A stretch of 11,158 nt of DNA from JBBRYB01 sp038238115 (GCA_038238115.1 JBBRYB010000087.1:1-11158); one strand, 5' to 3'; shown: positions 1 through 6,560, counted from the first letter of the stretch. Translations and numbers: made by a program. The notes: generated by a model not told the origin, from the sequence alone.

Positions 1-1
1 C

Positions 2-193
2 ACGCTGTCCGAGCGCGAGGCCGGCGTCGTCTCCATGCGCTTCGGGCTGACCGACGGCCAGCCCAAGACGCTCGACGAGATCGGCAAGGTGTACGGCGTC
101 ACGCGCGAGCGCATCCGTCAGATCGAGTCCAAGACCATGTCGAAGCTGCGCCACCCCTCCCGGTCCCAGGTGCTGCGCGACTACCTCGACTGA
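2..193 (+). CDS. hrdB: Principal RNA polymerase sigma factor (HrdB/RpoD/SigA type), C-terminal fragment
   Basis: Only the last 63 codons are in the window; the 5' part lies to the left. The fragment is sigma region 4.2, the helix-turn-helix that recognises the -35 promoter element: TLSEREAGVVSMRFG, then TLDEIGKVYGVTRERIRQIE, ending SKLRHPSRSQVLRDYLD and TGA. This ending is characteristic of the essential primary sigma factor of actinomycetes (hrdB in Streptomyces; called sigA or rpoD elsewhere). The last codons form the attachment core of the integrated element that follows, but the reading frame is intact up to its normal stop, so insertion has not damaged the gene. Family identification is near certain; the symbol depends on host naming. 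Confidence 0.96.
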   Translation, partial: TLSEREAGVVSMRFGLTDGQPKTLDEIGKVYGVTRERIRQIESKTMSKLRHPSRSQVLRDYLD

Positions 194-194
194 G
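174..194 (+). repeat. attL core, 21-bp direct repeat
   Basis: This 21-bp sequence starts TGCGCGACTACC and ends at the base after the sigma-factor TGA. It is repeated exactly at 9996-10016. It encodes the sigma factor's RDYLD-stop, as expected for a site-specific element using the 3' end of a conserved gene. Confidence 0.92.
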
Positions 195-218
195 CACACA
201 ACTCGTGTAGAGATGTTT

Positions 219-232
219 GTGCAGGTCAGAAG
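219..232 (+). repeat. Left arm-type motif GTGCAGGTCAGAAG
   Basis: This 14-bp motif lies 25 bp inside attL and has a perfect inverted copy at 9942-9955 near attR. A diverged copy lies past attR at the same distance from the core (around 10041-10054, TGCGCAGGTCACAAG). Placement at both ends suggests an arm-type binding site for the integrase or an accessory factor; this is inferred. Confidence 0.6.
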
Positions 233-245
233 CCTGTTCGGGGTC

Positions 246-280
246 TTGACACGCTGATAGTAGCGTGGCACAGCGCTTCT
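246..280 (+). promoter_or_regulatory. Inverted-repeat operator/promoter region before the HTH-integrase genes
   Basis: TTGACA at 246-251 resembles a -35 box. It overlaps an inverted repeat TGACACGCT (247-255), 6-nt spacer, AGCGTGGCA (262-270), with 8 of 9 pairs matching. The direct-repeat motif CACAGCGCTTCT follows at 269-280 and recurs exactly at 9935-9946. The inverted repeat recurs past attR (around 10069-10092) with a changed spacer but conserved arms, which suggests selection on the arms. No convincing -10 box is visible, so repressor or recombinase binding is as likely as promoter function. Confidence 0.5.
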
Positions 281-296
281 AGTCCAGATATTCACT

Positions 297-702
297 ATGG
301 TGTGTCTTGTGAGTCGAGGCGACGGAGTGCGTCAGCGCCAGGCGCTTGACGTACTGGCGCGGCACCCTAGTCCCAGCGACTGGCCGAGCATCTACGAGCT
401 AGCCACCGAGATCGAGCCTGTGCAGCCGATGACGTGCCTACCTGGAGTCTGTCCGGCGAGCCGTCAAGGGTCTGGCCGCGGCCGGGCAGGTCGACATCGA
501 ACTGCAGGACACACCGCGGCGAGTCAGCGAGGCGCGGTTGGACCGCGGCGACAGGTACGCCTACCGCATGCGGCACATCTCAGATCGTCGGCTCTTGTGC
601 GTTCATCTCCCGCTAAGTGTTGAGGAGGAGAAACACAGGGCAGACTGGTTTCGGACCCACCTCGATCGGCTCTACGAGTTGGATCGGGGGATACCGACAT
701 GA
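297..702 (+). pseudogene. Winged-helix-like DNA-binding protein upstream of integrase, frameshifted
   Basis: The reading frame opens at ATG 297 (or GTG 309) with GVRQRQALDVLARHPSPSDW and YELATEIEP, the start of a helix-turn-helix. It then continues only after a shift near base 435 into the next frame: YLESVRRAVKGLAAAGQVDI, an acidic/basic C-terminal part with EEEKHRADWF, ending LDRGIPT at TGA 700-702. The composite is about 135 aa. The stop overlaps the integrase ATG (ATGA at 699-702), indicating translational coupling. A regulator or directionality factor controlling integrase is plausible from position, but no family is firmly recognised. One extra base near 435 explains the break; it is either a true lesion or a sequencing indel. 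Confidence 0.6.
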
Positions 703-1639
703 GACGCACGCAACCTCGCCCTCCGGACTTGGCTGCGCTGCTCCCGTCCTGGGAGCTGGCACTACGCGCTGAGCGCAAGTCGCCGGCCACGGTCAAGACG
801 TACGGCGACGGAGTACGGCGCCTCCTCGCCTACTGCGCCCGCGAGGGCGTCGACCCGGTGCTCGACCGCGCCACCGCTACCGGGTTTGTGGCCGACCTCC
901 TGGACTCTGGGGCCGAACCTGCGACCGCTCGAGCCCGTCAGCTCGGGATTCGTCGCTTCTCAGCTTGGCTGACGGCTGAGGGGGAGTACAACGTCGACCC
1001 GTTGCTCGGGCTCGTCTCCCCGAAGCTCGACCGCAAGGTCGTCGAGCCGCTGAGTGACGAGGAGCTGAAGGCGTTGCTCAAGACCTGCACCGTTACGAAG
1101 TCCGGGGCGAACGCCACGCCGCCGGCTGACGTGTTCCGCAACCGCCGCGACGAGGGGATCCTGCGTTTCATGATCGAGACGGGCGCGCGGGCCGGGGAGG
1201 TCGTGGCGATCGGGCTGGACGACCTGAACACCATCGAGGGTCGCGTTGTCATCCGCCGCGGCAAGGGCGCCAAGGGCCGCGTCGTTTCGGCTCTCAGACC
1301 GCCGTCGCTATCGACCGCTACCTACGCCAGGCCCGCGCCGGCCACCGCCTCGCAGCGACCCCCGCACTGTGGCTCGGGGACCGCGGCAAGCCTTTCGTCT
1401 ACGACGGCCTGCACGCCACCCTCAAGATGCGCGCAGACCGCGCCGGCATCGTCGGTTTCCATCCCCACCGGCTCAGGCACACCGCCGCGCACCGCTGGCT
1501 CGCCGCGGGCGGCTCCGAGGGCGGCCTGATGGCGGTGGCGGGCTGGGAGCGGCCCGACATGCTGCTCCGGTACACACGCGCTCAGGCATCCGCGAGGGCC
1601 GCCGACGAGGCCAGCAGGCTCAACCTGGGTGACCTGTGA
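699..1639 (+). pseudogene. int: Tyrosine recombinase (XerC/phage-type integrase), frameshifted
   Basis: This is the site-specific recombinase expected to insert and excise the element at the sigma-factor 3' end. The first frame (699 to about 1285, ~195 codons) has a SAM-like core-binding domain (residues ~10-95) and the start of the catalytic domain, with Arg in ETGARAGEVVAI (R164) and the beta-hairpin Lys in RRGKGAKGR. From 1286 the protein continues in another frame to TGA 1637-1639 (~117 codons) and carries HPHRLRHTAAHRW (HxxR), GWERPDMLLRYTR (Trp at the second His/Trp position and the Tyr nucleophile). The composite is about 312 aa, normal for the family. A single missing base near 1285 breaks the gene as sequenced. 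The site is not a canonical slippery heptamer, so a mutation or sequencing indel is more likely than programmed frameshifting. Confidence 0.88.
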
Positions 1640-2064
1640 ATCCCGAGACATGGCTGGTGCGTCAACAGCGAGTCCGCCACCCGATCACCGCCGTGAAGAT
1701 CCTCTGTCCACGGCTTGGTCACCTGGTGGCAAGCGTCCACCCGGTTCCTGGTCATGGACCAGCCGCCGAGTTAGCCGTCTGGCTCCGACCGGCTCGCTAC
1801 CGCGCGAGCCTTGTGGGATATCTGACTGCGGCGCCATCAGACGAAGGGTCGGGGGGCTGGCAGACAGTAGAACACCGCGCCTTGCTACACGACTTCGAGG
1901 AGTTCGACCGGGGAGATTGGGTGCAGTCCGCTACCTGGGCTTGCCGATGTGGGCTCGGAACACTCGCGGCCAACGACGTGATCTCGGCCGCATACGGGTG
2001 GAGTGCAGATCGCGCACTAGCCGGCGGGAATCCGCCGCAACCTCGTGTTGTCATGCTGAGTTAG
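1636..2064 (+). CDS. Small hypothetical protein, possibly metal-binding
   Basis: GTG start at 1636 overlaps the integrase stop (GTGA), so the gene is probably translationally coupled to int. The 142-aa protein has KILCPRLGHLVASVHP (C24, H29) and ACRCG (C103, C105), a spacing that could bind one zinc, and no membrane segment. The internal part (WLRPARYRASLVGYL and HRALLHDFEEFDRGDW) looks like a compact soluble domain. I do not recognise a family. Position beside integrase suggests an accessory function of the element. Confidence 0.65.
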   Translation: MNPETWLVRQQRVRHPITAVKILCPRLGHLVASVHPVPGHGPAAELAVWLRPARYRASLVGYLTAAPSDEGSGGWQTVEHRALLHDFEEFDRGDWVQSATWACRCGLGTLAANDVISAAYGWSADRALAGGNPPQPRVVMLS

Positions 2065-2085
2065 GTCGGCTGAACGCTGTACGAT
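2057..2085 (+). promoter_or_regulatory. Possible promoter for the operon starting at 2179
   Basis: The 114-bp gap 2065-2178 is the first real gap after the integrase genes. TACGAT at 2080-2085 is a reasonable -10 box; the -35 position (2057-2062, TGAGTT) is poor. The assignment rests mostly on the gap and the -10 match. Confidence 0.25.
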
Positions 2086-2178
2086 AGGGGACAACCAAAC
2101 ACCGATGCCCGTGCTGCTGAGCCGGATACCACCTCGAGATGGGCGCGAGGGGACGACCCTCGAAGGGGTAGTTCCCAA

Positions 2179-2433
2179 ATGCCAGCAGCCAATCCGCAGG
2201 ACCGCAAGGTCGCTGCCACCATCGGAGCCCACGTCAGCTGGGCAAACACCGACAACCGCAGCGCTCGCACCGCACCCGCCCGCGCAGCCCTCGATCAGAA
2301 GTTTCTCGACGCCGCCGGCGGTGACCCGATACGTGCACAACACCTTCGGAAAGCTCACTACGCCCGTCTTGCTCTCCGCTCCGCTCAGGCTCGCCGTAGG
2401 ACCGCCAAGACCGAGGGTGGCGACGCCGCATGA
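2179..2433 (+). CDS. Small conserved actinobacterial protein of unknown function
   Basis: 84 aa, ATG start. The sequence IGAHVSWANTDNRSARTAP then ARAALDQKF and a very basic helical tail (LRKAHYARLALRSAQARRR) matches a style of small protein common in actinobacterial genomes and elements, with a WANT-D-R-ART core and K-A-H-R-L-A-S-A-R tail. Function is unknown; a basic helical C-terminus could contact nucleic acid. It is first in a tightly packed operon: its TGA overlaps the next ATG (ATGA at 2430). Confidence 0.7.
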   Translation: MPAANPQDRKVAATIGAHVSWANTDNRSARTAPARAALDQKFLDAAGGDPIRAQHLRKAHYARLALRSAQARRRTAKTEGGDAA

Positions 2434-2726
2434 GGGCGCGAGAAAGCCGGGCCACTATGGACCCGGCTCCCAAGAGACTCAACGGCCACCACGCCTCAAG
2501 CTCTGACCCTGATCTTACCGCTCTGGACGAGCTAGCGGCTCACATCGACGGCGCGTTCGTCCTGGTCGTCAAGCTCACCGGCGGCACCTATCGGCGGCGC
2601 TGCTTCCTGACAGTGAAGGCGGCGCAGGCCGCCGCTCGGCGAGCCAAAGCGCGCGGCGAGACAGCAACGGTGTTCTTGGCCGCGCTGCAGCCGCTGTGGA
2701 AGGTCCGCCCGGAGGTGACGCGATGA
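2430..2726 (+). CDS. Small hypothetical protein, first of two tandem paralogues
   Basis: 98 aa. ATG overlaps the upstream stop. After a low-complexity N-terminus (about 30 aa) comes a domain with pattern HIDGAFVLVVKLTGG, RRRCFLTVKAAQAAARRAKA and TATVFLAALQPL: beta strand, strand, helix, strand. The next gene has the same pattern, so the two arose by duplication. No known family recognised. The stop overlaps the next start (ATGA at 2723-2726) after a clear GGAGGTGA ribosome-binding site at 2711-2718. Confidence 0.7.
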   Translation: MRARESRATMDPAPKRLNGHHASSSDPDLTALDELAAHIDGAFVLVVKLTGGTYRRRCFLTVKAAQAAARRAKARGETATVFLAALQPLWKVRPEVTR

Positions 2727-2989
2727 GTCGCCTCGACTGGTCGGTCGACCCGGAATCGACGTGCGTCGACCAGTCCTTCGCCGACGCGGTCGACCTCTGC
2801 GGCGACCATGACGCCTTCCTCGTCACGATCGAAACGGACCGGGGCGGCCGGCATCACCGACGGGTCTATCTCACGCACGAGGCGGCCGAAAACGCCGTTC
2901 ACAGAGCATGCGATCAGGGGCACGGCGGTCACGTTGTCCTGGTCTCCCTTGAGCCATCGGCTTATGGCTGGACGTGGCCACCGTGCTGA
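2723..2989 (+). CDS. Small hypothetical protein, second of two tandem paralogues
   Basis: 88 aa from ATG 2723, chosen because of the ATGA overlap and GGAGG just upstream; an in-frame GTG further upstream would give 97 aa. The core DHDAFLVTIETDRGG, RRVYLTHEAAENAVHRA and GHVVLVSLEPSAYGW lines up with the previous gene (FVLVVKLTGG, RRCFLTVKAAQAAARRA, ATVFLAALQPLW). This copy is acidic and the first is basic, so the charge has diverged after duplication. The N-terminus has DWSVDPESTCVD. Function unknown. Confidence 0.7.
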   Translation: MSRLDWSVDPESTCVDQSFADAVDLCGDHDAFLVTIETDRGGRHHRRVYLTHEAAENAVHRACDQGHGGHVVLVSLEPSAYGWTWPPC

Positions 2990-3375
2990 CCGCCCGCGTG
3001 TCCGTGCCCGACCTGGTGGCGCACGTCGAGCATGTGCAGCACCGCCTGCTCCAAGACATCATCGCCGAGGCGACGAGCGGCTATTGGCGTCGTCGCGGCG
3101 CGACGTTCGAGGCCGCACGTCACCGACCCGGCATCGACTGGCCCGGACGTGCTCCGCTGGACGACCTCCGCGATCGGTGGCGCCGGCTGACCGACCTGGC
3201 CGCTGCTTGCCACGCGGCCGCTGAGGTCGCGCTGCTTCACGATCGTGTAGATCACGGTCTCCGTGACGACGTGGATCTCCACCGCCACGACGGCGGCGAC
3301 CATGAGGTTCTGGTCGGTGGCGACCATGAGGTTCTGGTCGGTGGCGACCATGAGGTTCTAAAGGTGGCGTCGTGA
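2974..3375 (+). CDS. Hypothetical protein with C-terminal octapeptide repeats
   Basis: 133 aa from GTG 2974; GTG 2983 is an equally possible start with a smaller overlap. The N-terminal two thirds is helical: LVAHVEHVQHRLLQDIIAEA, TSGYWRRRGATFEAARHRPG, LRDRWRRLTDLAAACHAAAE. Proteins of this look sit next to DUF3631 genes in actinobacterial elements (recollection, not checked). The C-terminus is His/Asp-rich and ends in two and a half copies of GGDHEVLV encoded by 24-bp DNA repeats. The stop overlaps the next GTG (GTGA at 3372). Confidence 0.7.
   Translation: MATVLTARVSVPDLVAHVEHVQHRLLQDIIAEATSGYWRRRGATFEAARHRPGIDWPGRAPLDDLRDRWRRLTDLAAACHAAAEVALLHDRVDHGLRDDVDLHRHDGGDHEVLVGGDHEVLVGGDHEVLKVAS
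3295..3359 (+). repeat. 24-bp tandem repeat, 2.7 copies
   Basis: Unit GGCGACCATGAGGTTCTGG plus TCGGT, at 3295-3318, 3319-3342 and a partial third copy 3343-3359. Copies are identical, and 24 is a multiple of 3, so copy number can change without breaking the frame. It encodes GGDHEVLV. Perfect identity suggests recent expansion. Confidence 0.95.
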
Positions 3376-4570
3376 TGGCCGCCGACTTAGACCCACCGCT
3401 CAGCGAGGTCGAGCGGATCTTACGGGACGAGGAAGCGCACGGTGAGCTGCTCGGCGCGGATCTTCTCGACGGCATGGAGGTGTTCCTGGCCCGGTTCGTG
3501 GCGTTCCCGTCCGAGCCGGCTCGGATCGCCGTCACGTTGTGGGCCGCGCACGCGCACGCGGTCGAGAGCTTCGACTCGTCGCCACGCCTAGCGCTGCTGT
3601 CACCGGAGCCGGCCTCCGGCAAGACCCGAGCGCTAGAGATCCTCGACCTGCTGGTGCCCAAGCCGATGCACGTCCTCAACGCCTCGGTTGCCGTCACCTT
3701 TCGGGCCGTCGACAAGAACCAGCCGACGCTACTGCTCGACGAGGTAGACGCCATCTTCGGCAAGCGGAGTAAGGACGAACACGAGGAGCTGAGGGGGCTG
3801 CTCAACGCGGGCCATCGCCGTGGCGCTCAGGTTCCTCGATGTGTCGGCCCGAATCATGAGTTGAAGCTGTTCAACGTGTACGCCGCCTGCGCGCTGGCCG
3901 GGCTCGGTGACCTGCCTGAGACGTTGATGACCCGCTCGGTCGTCGTACGGATGAGGCGACGTGCACCGGGCGAGCACGTCGATCCGTACCGTCAGCGACT
4001 TCACGAACACGAAGGCCACGAACTACGCGACCAGCTCGCCGAATGGATAGGCCAGGTCGCTGGTGACCTAGGTAACGCTTGGCCGACCATGCCGCGCGGC
4101 GTGGAGGACCGCCCTGCCGACGTGTGGGAGCCACTGCTCGCCATCGCGGACGCGGCCGGCGGAGCCTGGCCTACACGGGCACGCGCCGCGTGCGCGGAGC
4201 TTGTGAAGGTGGCCGCGAGCGGGGAGGCGAGTCTGGGTGTCCGGCTGCTCGGCGATCTCCGGACCATCTTCGGTGACGTCGACGCGCTGCACACCGAGAC
4301 GATCCTCGACGACCGCACAAGCTTGATGAGGCGCCGTGGTCCGACCTCCGGGGAAAGCCGCTCGACGCGCGTCGACTGGCCAGGATCCTCACCGGCTACG
4401 AGGTCACGTCGACGACGGTCAAGGTCGACGGCAGGCCGCTCAAGGGCTACCGTCGCGAGGCGCTGTGGGATGCATGGAGCCGCTATCTGCCTGATTCCCA
4501 GCCGAGCGTTACGTCCGTTACCTCCGGCACCACTCCCACGCTGACCAGCACAAACACGGAAAACGGATAG
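3372..4570 (+). pseudogene. DUF3631-type P-loop ATPase, probable replication protein, frameshifted
   Basis: About 399 aa when read through one frameshift. Residues ~35-200 carry the ATPase core: SPEPASGKTRAL (Walker A-like, GKT at 83-85), PTLLLDEVDAIFGKR (Walker B, ~118-132), then LRGLLNAGHRRGAQVPR and LPETLMTRSVVVRMRRR with a sensor-type arginine. This is the DUF3631 pattern found in actinobacterial plasmids, prophages and elements, usually linked to replication. Near base 4320 the frame must shift: the C-terminal part LDEAPWSDLRGKPLDARRLA, LTGYEV, GYRREALWDAWSRYLP and a Val-Thr-rich tail ending at TAG 4568-4570 is in another frame. One missing base explains this. The start is GTG 3372 (GTGA overlap) or ATG 3375. 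The ATPase core is complete, so a truncated product could keep partial activity. Confidence 0.82.
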
Positions 4571-4667
4571 GGGTAACGCTCAGCGGCACCGCAACGTTAC
4601 CGAGACGCCGAGCGTTACCGCCGACGAGCCGCTGACCAGCACGGATACCGAGGTAACGCAGGTAACG
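4516..4667. repeat. Cluster of GGTAACG / CGTTACC motifs (iteron-like)
   Basis: The heptamer GGTAACG or its complement occurs at 4516-4522, 4572-4578, 4595-4601, 4613-4619, 4652-4658 and 4661-4667, and once upstream at 4071-4077. The octamer GTAACGCT, in either orientation, occurs at 4072, 4505, 4573, 4611 and 4662. The cluster sits at the 3' end of the putative replication ATPase, where iteron origins are often found. A Val-Thr-rich tail (GTT ACC, GTA ACG codons) explains some copies, but copies occur in more than one frame and orientation. Confidence 0.4.
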
Positions 4668-4832
4668 CTCCCTACGGAACCAGAGTCGCTGCTCGACCTC
4701 AGCCGACCCGCCACCGACCTTCACCCAGCCACCTGCCAGCACGGCATCGAAGCCGGCGACCGGATAGACCCCTGGCTGAAGCGGCTCCGCTGCACGATGT
4801 GCCGCGCTACGGCGATGGAGGCCGCGTCGTGA
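4545..4832 (+). pseudogene. Open frame without a start, ending in a CxH/CxxC motif
   Basis: A frame open from 4545 to TGA 4830-4832 has no good ATG or GTG at its beginning. It reads a Val-Thr-rich stretch (NVTETPSVTADEPLTSTDTE), then TCQHGIEAGDRIDPWLKRLR and CTMC, a likely small zinc-binding end. Its stop overlaps the GTG of the next gene (GTGA at 4829), which supports real translation. The Val-Thr-rich part continues the style of the DUF3631 tail, so it may be the true C-terminus of that protein after another indel near 4550-4570, or a separate gene that lost its start. Confidence 0.5.
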
Positions 4833-5074
4833 AGGCGAGCGTCGGGCCCCGACCGGCTATCCGCCCGCCCTGCAGCTCGTGCGGTGCGTCCGACGTGGCC
4901 TGTGAAGGTCGGCGCTGGTGTCAGGACGCGGATGTTGCGGCAGCTGCGATCACGATGCCGCAGACACCGGGGGGCCATCCGAACCACAAAAACCCGCTCG
5001 TCCTGACCGCCCAGCGTCAGGCTGATCCCCCTGCCCGCGCCGCAAAAGGTAGACCCCACCCGAAAGGATCGTGA
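4829..5074 (+). CDS. Small Cys-rich putative zinc-ribbon protein
   Basis: 81 aa from GTG 4829, chosen for the GTGA overlap with the preceding frame; an upstream in-frame start at 4799 is less likely. PPCSSCGASDVACEGRRWC gives four cysteines (C15, C18, C25, C31), typical of a small zinc-binding fold. The C-terminus is basic and low-complexity. It lies in the operon directly before the ribbon-helix-helix-like gene. Function unknown. Confidence 0.6.
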   Translation: MKASVGPRPAIRPPCSSCGASDVACEGRRWCQDADVAAAAITMPQTPGGHPNHKNPLVLTAQRQADPPARAAKGRPHPKGS

Positions 5075-5517
5075 TGGCAGCCAGCACCACCGTGACCAGC
5101 AAGGTGCCGCTAACCCTTCGAGACGAGGCGGAAACGGTCGCGAGTCGGCGCAGACTCACTGTGTCGAGCTTGATTCGGCGGCTACTTGAGGCGGCCGTCG
5201 TGGAGGCCGCGACCGGGGAGCCGGTCGGCGAGGTTGAGGCTGCGGCGCGGGCGGAGATCGCCGCCTTCTACGGCGGGCCGCCCTCGGAGACGAGGGTCGC
5301 CGCCGCCTTGAACCTCGCACGTCGCCTCGACACCGATCCATCGAATGCCCCCGGCCATGCGCGAGAACTGCGGGCGCTGCTCGACGAGCTTGGTGGCTGC
5401 CGGCTGGAGGAGTTCAACCCCTTGGATGAGTTGACAGCCCGCCGCGTGCTGCGACTTGCGGGGTACCGGGTGGTCGCGCCGGACGGCCGCGTGATCGCCG
5501 AGGGGCGGGCGTCGTGA
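5071..5517 (+). CDS. Ribbon-helix-helix-like DNA-binding regulator
   Basis: 148 aa. Start at GTG 5071 (GTGA overlap) or ATG 5074, with AAAGGA upstream. The N-terminus TTVTSKVPLTLRDEAETVAS, RRRLTVSSLIRRLLEAAV has the strand-helix-turn-helix form of CopG/Arc-type repressors. Residues ~80-115 (RVAAALNLARRLDTDPSNAP, ARELRALLDELG) form a second helical region, and the end (RRVLRLAGYRVVAPDGRVIA) looks like a small separate strand-rich piece. No toxin gene is adjacent, so a regulator or plasmid-partition-like role is more likely than an antitoxin. Target sites unknown. Confidence 0.65.
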   Translation: MMAASTTVTSKVPLTLRDEAETVASRRRLTVSSLIRRLLEAAVVEAATGEPVGEVEAAARAEIAAFYGGPPSETRVAAALNLARRLDTDPSNAPGHARELRALLDELGGCRLEEFNPLDELTARRVLRLAGYRVVAPDGRVIAEGRAS

Positions 5518-5813
5518 GTGCCCCCAGGGGGAGGGCAGCATCCGAACCATGGCGACCCTCGCCTGACCTTGTCACGCCACCGTCAGGAAAAAACCGAGAG
5601 GGCGAGGGGGGGCGGTGGATCGAATCTCTGGCGCCGGCTCGTCGGTGGACTGCCATGTCTCTGCCCCATCTACCTACTGAGCCGAGGGGGGGTCGCGCGC
5701 GCGATGTGGGTGGGGGGTCAGCGGGTAGATATGGGCAACTCAGCGGAGTCCTGAGCGTCGCGCGCCAGGAAGTTTCGATCTCCCCCTACCCCTACCCGAG
5801 AGGACACTCGTGA
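5514..5813 (+). CDS. Uncertain 99-aa open frame
   Basis: The only support is position: GTG 5514 overlaps the upstream stop (GTGA) and its own stop overlaps the next GTG (GTGA at 5810), matching the operon style. Composition argues against it: Gly/Arg/Pro-rich low complexity, weaker third-position GC, G-runs (5606-5613, 5685-5691, 5710-5717) and a C-run near 5783-5795. It may instead be a spacer with regulatory or structural function. No family recognised. Confidence 0.3.
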   Translation: MSAPRGRAASEPWRPSPDLVTPPSGKNREGEGGRWIESLAPARRWTAMSLPHLPTEPRGGRARDVGGGSAGRYGQLSGVLSVARQEVSISPYPYPRGHS

Positions 5814-6010
5814 CCGACTCCGAGGAGACTGACGTGCCTTTGCATAACCGCGTGCAGTCACCGCGTTCGGTGCCATGTCCGGTGTGCGGACACGACAGGG
5901 CCTATCTCCTCGATCCCCCGGCACCAGCGCCGTCGACCTGGTGGCGGGCGCCGTTCAGCCGACCGCGTGTGCCTCGGGAGCCCCGCTGTCGCGAGTGTGG
6001 GGCGCGCTGA
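5810..6010 (+). CDS. Small two-CxxC putative zinc-ribbon protein
   Basis: 66 aa. GTG 5810 preceded by AGAGGA at about 6-nt spacing, a good ribosome-binding site. SVPCPVCGHDRAYLLD (C23, C26) and EPRCRECGAR (C60, C63) form a typical two-knuckle zinc ribbon with a Trp/Pro-rich linker. Such proteins are common in phages and mobile elements and usually bind nucleic acid or protein partners. The stop overlaps the next ATG (TGATG at 6008-6012). Confidence 0.65.
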   Translation: MTDSEETDVPLHNRVQSPRSVPCPVCGHDRAYLLDPPAPAPSTWWRAPFSRPRVPREPRCRECGAR

Positions 6011-6303
6011 TGGCGTCTCGACGGCACAACGTCGTAGTAGTGCTGCTGCACGTCGCTGAGGACCTCGAGGGCAGGGGCTACGCGATGGCTGGGGTGCTTC
6101 GACAGCTCGCACGCGAGGTCGCTCAGCTCGCCTTCGACGAGCCCGCAGACGCCGCCCGTTGTAGCTGTGGCGGCGCGATCGTCCAGCCCCGTACCGGCCG
6201 GCCGCGGAGGTTCTGCTTCGAGTGCTCCCCTCAGCGGAAAGGTCCCGGTAAACGCGACGATTCAAGGGAAGGTACGACCGACCAGGAAGGGGCAGCAGCG
6301 TGA
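6010..6303 (+). CDS. Small protein with N-terminal helices and C-terminal zinc ribbon
   Basis: 97 aa from ATG 6010, taken for the TGATG coupling; an upstream in-frame ATG at 5875 would lie inside the previous gene. The N-terminus is helical (VVVVLLHVAEDLEGRGYAMA, VLRQLAREVAQLAFDE), followed by CSCGG (C51, C53), the GRPRRFCFEC motif (C69, C72) and a charged tail. The CxCG...GRPRRFC..C layout is familiar from actinobacterial element proteins of unknown role. The stop overlaps the next start (GTGA at 6300). Confidence 0.68.
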   Translation: MASRRHNVVVVLLHVAEDLEGRGYAMAGVLRQLAREVAQLAFDEPADAARCSCGGAIVQPRTGRPRRFCFECSPQRKGPGKRDDSREGTTDQEGAAA

Positions 6304-6560
6304 TCAAGATCAGAGACCTCATCGCCGCCGAGGAAGCCGTGGAGGCAGCCGAGGAGGACTTCAGGAAGCTCAACAACGACCCGTCGCAATGGGCGGCGTT
6401 CGAGTCGATGGACAAGCGCGGGAAGCGCACCCTCAACGTCATGCCGGGCCACTTCGAGCGCCGCGAGCACGCCATCGGCCGCGTGCAGGCCGCCCAACAG
6501 CAGCTGCTCGCCACCAAGCGGGCCTTCCTCGAAGGGCTGCTCGATCATGCAGAGATGTGA
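6300..6560 (+). CDS. Small helical, coiled-coil-like protein
   Basis: 86 aa, GTG start overlapping the upstream stop, preceded by GAAGGGG. MIKIRDLIAAEEAVEAAEED and ERREHAIGRVQAAQQQLLAT predict two long charged helices separated by a short linker, likely an antiparallel coiled coil. No catalytic motif. It may be an assembly or adaptor protein; family unknown. Confidence 0.65.
   Translation: MIKIRDLIAAEEAVEAAEEDFRKLNNDPSQWAAFESMDKRGKRTLNVMPGHFERREHAIGRVQAAQQQLLATKRAFLEGLLDHAEM

Noticed and set aside
1280..1292. Programmed ribosomal frameshift in the integrase
   Set aside because: No canonical slippery heptamer or following strong hairpin is visible, and other genes nearby carry similar one-base breaks.
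3295..3359. CRISPR-like short repeats
   Set aside because: The units are directly adjacent with no spacers and are in frame in a coding sequence.
3059..3805. 248-aa minus-strand open frame
   Set aside because: It is antisense to the repeat protein and the DUF3631 gene. Its Ser/Arg-rich composition is typical of a shadow frame in GC-rich DNA.
5071..5517. Antitoxin of a toxin-antitoxin pair
   Set aside because: The protein has a ribbon-helix-helix-like start but neither neighbour resembles a toxin, and it is longer than usual antitoxins.
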